Assembly (NCBI GenBank): GCA_016929365.1
Contig: JAFGIZ010000167.1
Span: 1 to 6,847 of the forward strand
Reading direction: 5' to 3'
Length of the DNA stretch: 6,847 nt
Source of the DNA: Lentisphaerota bacterium
GTDB taxonomy: Bacteria; Verrucomicrobiota; Kiritimatiellia; UBA8416; JAFGIZ01
A program made the position numbers and the translations under genes. This document shows, one piece after another, positions 4,629 to 6,847 of this stretch (positions within the stretch are counted from its first letter, which is position 1; each line of letters opens with the position of its first letter). Below the pieces are notes generated by a model, which saw nothing but the letters and a program-made list of their open reading frames with translations, did no database searches and had not been told where the DNA came from.

Positions 4629-5867
4629 ATGCGCCAGGAGATTATGCTGCCATTCCCGCTATTCCTCGCGTTGAAATATCTGCGGCCGAAGCGGTCGTTC
4701 ATTTCGGTCGTCACGGCGATTTCCGTCCTGGGTGTACTGCTCGGGGTGGCCATCCTGGTGATCGTCTTGTCGGTCATGACCGGTTTCGACAACATGTGGC
4801 GGCAGAAAATCCTGAGTTTCAAGCCCCACCTTACGGTGACCGGCAGCGCGGGGGTGCTGGACGACCCCGAGGCGTTATGCCGCGTCATTGACGCGGTGCC
4901 CGGCGTGACGGGCACCGCGCCCGTCGCCGCCACGCGGGTCCTGGTGCAGCATGCCGGGCACACCGATGCGCCCATGGCGGTGGGCGTCGACCCGGAGCGG
5001 GCCGCGGGGGTCAGCCGGATTCCGGCGTATATCCAGGCCGGCCGGTTCGACCTGGAGGGCGAGCGGGCGGTGATCGGCGTGGACCTGGCGCGCCGGCTGC
5101 GGCTGGACGTGGGCAGCCGGTTCCTGGTCTATTCGCCCATGAACGTGATCCGGGCCGACGAGCTGTACCTGCCGGAGGAGCTGGAGGTGGCGGGGATCTT
5201 CGACCTGGGCATGCGGGATTTCGATTCCGGGTTCCTGCTGACATCGCTCCAGGTGGGGCGGGACCTGGCCGGACTGGAGGCGGGCGCGCACGCGGTGTAC
5301 GTGATGACGGAAAACCCGTTCCGGTTCGGCGAGTTCGCGGCGCGGGTGCGGAACGCGGCGGGGCCCCATTACACGGTGCGAACGTGGCAGGAGGTGGACC
5401 GCGTCCTGTTCAGCGCGCTCAGCCATGAGAAGACGATGATGTTCATTCTGCTGGTCTTCATCACGATTGTCGCGATTTTCTGCGTGACCAACACGCTGAT
5501 CGTCATCGCGGTGCAGAAGACGCACGAAATCGGCGTCTTGAAAGCGCTGGGTTTTCCGTCCTGGAAGATCATGGCCGCCTTTATCTGTCACGGCTGGATT
5601 CAATGCCTGGTCGGCATTGCGGCGGGCCTGGGCGCCGGGCTGCTCGTGCTGCACAACCTCAAGGGGATCGTCAAGGCGTTGACGGCGTTCAGCGTGGAGG
5701 TTTTCCCCAAGGAGATTTACGGACTGGACGAGATTCCGTGGAGCACGTCCCCGGTTGAGCTGGCGCAGATCGCCCTGTTCGTCATGGTATTCTGTACGGT
5801 CTCCAGTGTGTTGCCGGCGTACCGTGCGGCGCGGATGGACCCGGTGGAGGCGTTGCGGCGGGAGTAG
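4629..5867 (+). CDS. lolC: LolC/LolE-family lipoprotein-releasing permease
   Basis: This is the inner-membrane subunit of the Lol ABC system, which extracts mature lipoproteins from the inner membrane and hands them to a periplasmic carrier. The 412-aa protein has the family plan: a first transmembrane helix at about 24-50 preceded by FLALKYLRPKRSF, a large periplasmic domain at about 55-265, and a C-terminal FtsX-type domain with helices at about 268-295, 315-345 and 375-397. Key stretches are SVMTGFDN (48-55), KTHEIGVLKALGFP (297-310, the cytoplasmic coupling region) and LPAYRAARMDPVEALR (395-410). The ATG at 4629 has GAAGGG about nine bases upstream; a second ATG at 4644 has AGGAG only 3 nt away. 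lolD follows. Only one permease is present here, so LolC and LolE cannot be told apart; it may work as a homodimer like LolF. Confidence 0.92.
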   Translation: MRQEIMLPFPLFLALKYLRPKRSFISVVTAISVLGVLLGVAILVIVLSVMTGFDNMWRQKILSFKPHLTVTGSAGVLDDPEALCRVIDAVPGVTGTAPVAATRVLVQHAGHTDAPMAVGVDPERAAGVSRIPAYIQAGRFDLEGERAVIGVDLARRLRLDVGSRFLVYSPMNVIRADELYLPEELEVAGIFDLGMRDFDSGFLLTSLQVGRDLAGLEAGAHAVYVMTENPFRFGEFAARVRNAAGPHYTVRTWQEVDRVLFSALSHEKTMMFILLVFITIVAIFCVTNTLIVIAVQKTHEIGVLKALGFPSWKIMAAFICHGWIQCLVGIAAGLGAGLLVLHNLKGIVKALTAFSVEVFPKEIYGLDEIPWSTSPVELAQIALFVMVFCTVSSVLPAYRAARMDPVEALRRE

Positions 5868-5873
5868 GGAGCA

Positions 5874-5917
5874 GGGGTGTGGGGGTATGGGAGTATGAGG
5901 GTGTGGGGGTGTGAGGG
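5874..5917 (+). repeat. Tandem octamer repeat (GGGGGTRT-like) covering the lolD ribosome-binding region
   Basis: The lolC-lolD gap is almost wholly made of an 8-bp unit: GGGGTGT (5874-5880), GGGGGTAT (5881-5888), GGGAGTAT (5889-5896), GAGGGTGT (5897-5904), GGGGGTGT (5905-5912), then GAGGG running into the lolD ATG. One strand has no C over this whole stretch. The purine-rich units also supply the only Shine-Dalgarno-like sequence for lolD. Tandem repeats of this kind can change copy number by slippage. Confidence 0.8.
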
Positions 5918-6622
5918 ATGAGTGTGCTGGTTGAAGCGGTCGACGTGGGGAAGCGTTACGTGGTGGGCAAGACCGAGCTGCGGGTGTTGGAGGGGGTGAG
6001 CCTGCAGGTGGCCGCGGGCGAGACGCTGGCCGTGGTGGGGGTCAGCGGGGCGGGCAAGACGACGCTGCTGCACATCCTGGGCGGGCTGGACCGGCCGGAC
6101 GCGGGCCGTGTGCGGTTTGGCGGGCGCGACCTGTACGCCATGCCGGCGCGGGCGCGCACACGGGAGCGGGCGCGGCGCATGGGCTTCGTGTTTCAGTCGT
6201 ATCACCTGTTGCCGGAGATGGATCTGCTGGAGAACGTATTGCTGCCGGCGATGGCGTTGAGCGGCGGCGTCGCGCTGCGCCGGTCCCGCGACCGGGCGTA
6301 CGCCTTGTTGGAGGCGGTCGGGTTGCGCGACCGGGCGTCGCACCTGCCGGTGGAGCTGTCCGGCGGCGAGCAGCAGCGCGCCGCGCTGGCGCGCGCGTTG
6401 ATGAACGACCCGGAGATCATCCTGGCGGACGAGCCGACCGGCAACTTGGACGCCGCCACGGGGGCGCAGGTGGTGCAGCCCCTGCTCGGCTTGACGCGGG
6501 ACGGGGCGCATGCGCTCGTGATCGTCACGCACGACGAACGCCTGGCCGCCCGCTGCGACCGCGTCCTGCGCCTGGAGCACGGCCGGGTAAAGCCGGCCGG
6601 CGGCGAACCGGGCACCGGATAA
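5918..6622 (+). CDS. lolD: Lipoprotein-releasing system ATP-binding protein LolD
   Basis: This cytoplasmic ATPase powers lipoprotein release by the LolC/E permease encoded just upstream. At 234 aa it has the usual LolD length. It shows all ABC motifs: Walker A GVSGAGKTT at 41-49, the LolD-like HILGGLDRP at 52-60, Q-loop Gln93 in VFQSYHLLPE, signature LSGGEQQR at 147-154, Walker B IILADEP at 167-173 with NLD at 176-178, and the switch His205 in VTHDE. The sequence fits the LolD/MacB-type group; the partner gene argues for LolD. The ATG at 5918 lies at the end of a G-rich octamer repeat, whose GGGGG at 5905-5909 is eight bases from the start and probably serves for ribosome binding. The protein ends in a short Pro/Gly-rich tail. 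No further gene follows in the window. Confidence 0.94.
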   Translation: MSVLVEAVDVGKRYVVGKTELRVLEGVSLQVAAGETLAVVGVSGAGKTTLLHILGGLDRPDAGRVRFGGRDLYAMPARARTRERARRMGFVFQSYHLLPEMDLLENVLLPAMALSGGVALRRSRDRAYALLEAVGLRDRASHLPVELSGGEQQRAALARALMNDPEIILADEPTGNLDAATGAQVVQPLLGLTRDGAHALVIVTHDERLAARCDRVLRLEHGRVKPAGGEPGTG

Positions 6623-6645
6623 CGGAGCATAGATCTGGTTCAGTC

Positions 6646-6665
6646 AGCCGACCTTCAATTCGGCT
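6646..6665 (+). terminator. Weak stem-loop after lolD, possible terminator
   Basis: AGCCGA (6646-6651) and TCGGCT (6660-6665) form a 6-bp stem with an 8-nt loop 24 bp after the lolD stop. A T run (GTTTTTA) appears only about 20 nt later, so this is not a standard intrinsic terminator. Its position at the end of the plus-strand gene series is the main argument. Confidence 0.25.
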
Positions 6666-6777
6666 TCTGATGCAGGTAGGCGCGTTTTTATAGGAAAAGT
6701 TCCTGTTCCCCACACCGGGCTGTGAGGTTCGTCTGGCTGAGCGGATGACCGCGTGATAGCATAGCTCCTTCTTTCGG

Positions 6778-6806
6778 AATTGTTTGAGTAAACGAGTCGA
6801 ACAATT
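6778..6806. repeat. Short inverted repeat in the 3' intergenic region
   Basis: AATTGTT (6778-6784) and AACAATT (6800-6806) are perfect inverted copies 15 bp apart. The spacing would suit a dimeric regulator's operator or a small hairpin upstream of a gene beyond the window. With AT-rich 7-bp arms, chance is a real alternative. Confidence 0.35.
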
Positions 6807-6847
6807 TGTCGTGGGGTTCATAATGTATTGCAGCACAAAGTGTTCAG

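Larger units (their letters stand above)
6623..6847. other. Intergenic region of lower GC content, no gene seen
   Basis: These 225 bp after lolD are clearly less GC-rich than the rest of the window. No reading frame on either strand has a recognisable product. On the minus strand a 24-codon frame starts with an ATG just after AAGGAG (only 2 nt spacing), and I do not consider it a gene. A CATAAT at 6819-6824 (five of six against TATAAT) has only a poor -35 box. The gene following lolD lies beyond the window. Confidence 0.5.

Noticed and set aside
1039..4975. Very long minus-strand open frames antisense to trpD, lysS and the two hypothetical genes
   Set aside because: These are shadows of high-GC coding sequence. 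They lack recognisable domains, while the plus-strand frames have clear family motifs.

Overview
This is a GC-rich window from a diderm (Gram-negative-type) bacterium: it encodes a LolC/E-type permease and a LolD ATPase, which move lipoproteins to an outer membrane. The layout trpD, two small membrane-anchored coiled-coil proteins, lysS, lolC/E, lolD and the general look of the LysRS suggest the PVC group (for example Kiritimatiellota or another Verrucomicrobiota relative). That placement is a low-to-moderate confidence inference; there is no rRNA here to settle it.

Positions 1-680 form an unusual tRNA-Pro locus on the minus strand. It holds one intact tRNA-Pro(CGG) gene (462-538), a small GIY-YIG nuclease gene directly downstream of it (164-445), and two broken tRNA-Pro copies (82-177 and 606-680). 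Both broken copies carry the same 36-bp GC-rich palindrome in the anticodon arm. The broken copies share a 66-bp direct repeat (112-177 and 606-671, one mismatch). Removing 178-605 plus one repeat copy restores a single 105-nt tRNA-Pro-like gene interrupted only by the palindrome. The simplest reading is that a roughly 430-bp unit, carrying a GIY-YIG nuclease and a complete tRNA-Pro, entered an already palindrome-broken tRNA-Pro copy. The last three codons and the stop codon of the nuclease gene are read from the tRNA remnant.

Positions 681-832 hold no gene, only a weak promoter candidate. From 833 to 6622 everything is on the plus strand: trpD (tryptophan biosynthesis), overlapped by 1 nt by a coiled-coil protein with a C-terminal membrane anchor; a second short, basic, C-terminally anchored protein; lysS (class II lysyl-tRNA synthetase); then lolC/E and lolD. 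A strong stem-loop lies in the lysS-lolC gap. A tandem octamer repeat fills the lolC-lolD gap and includes the lolD ribosome-binding region.

Positions 6623-6847 are visibly less GC-rich and hold no convincing gene, only two short inverted repeats. The protein-coding part is ordinary housekeeping; the tRNA-Pro/GIY-YIG/palindrome cluster is the part worth following up.
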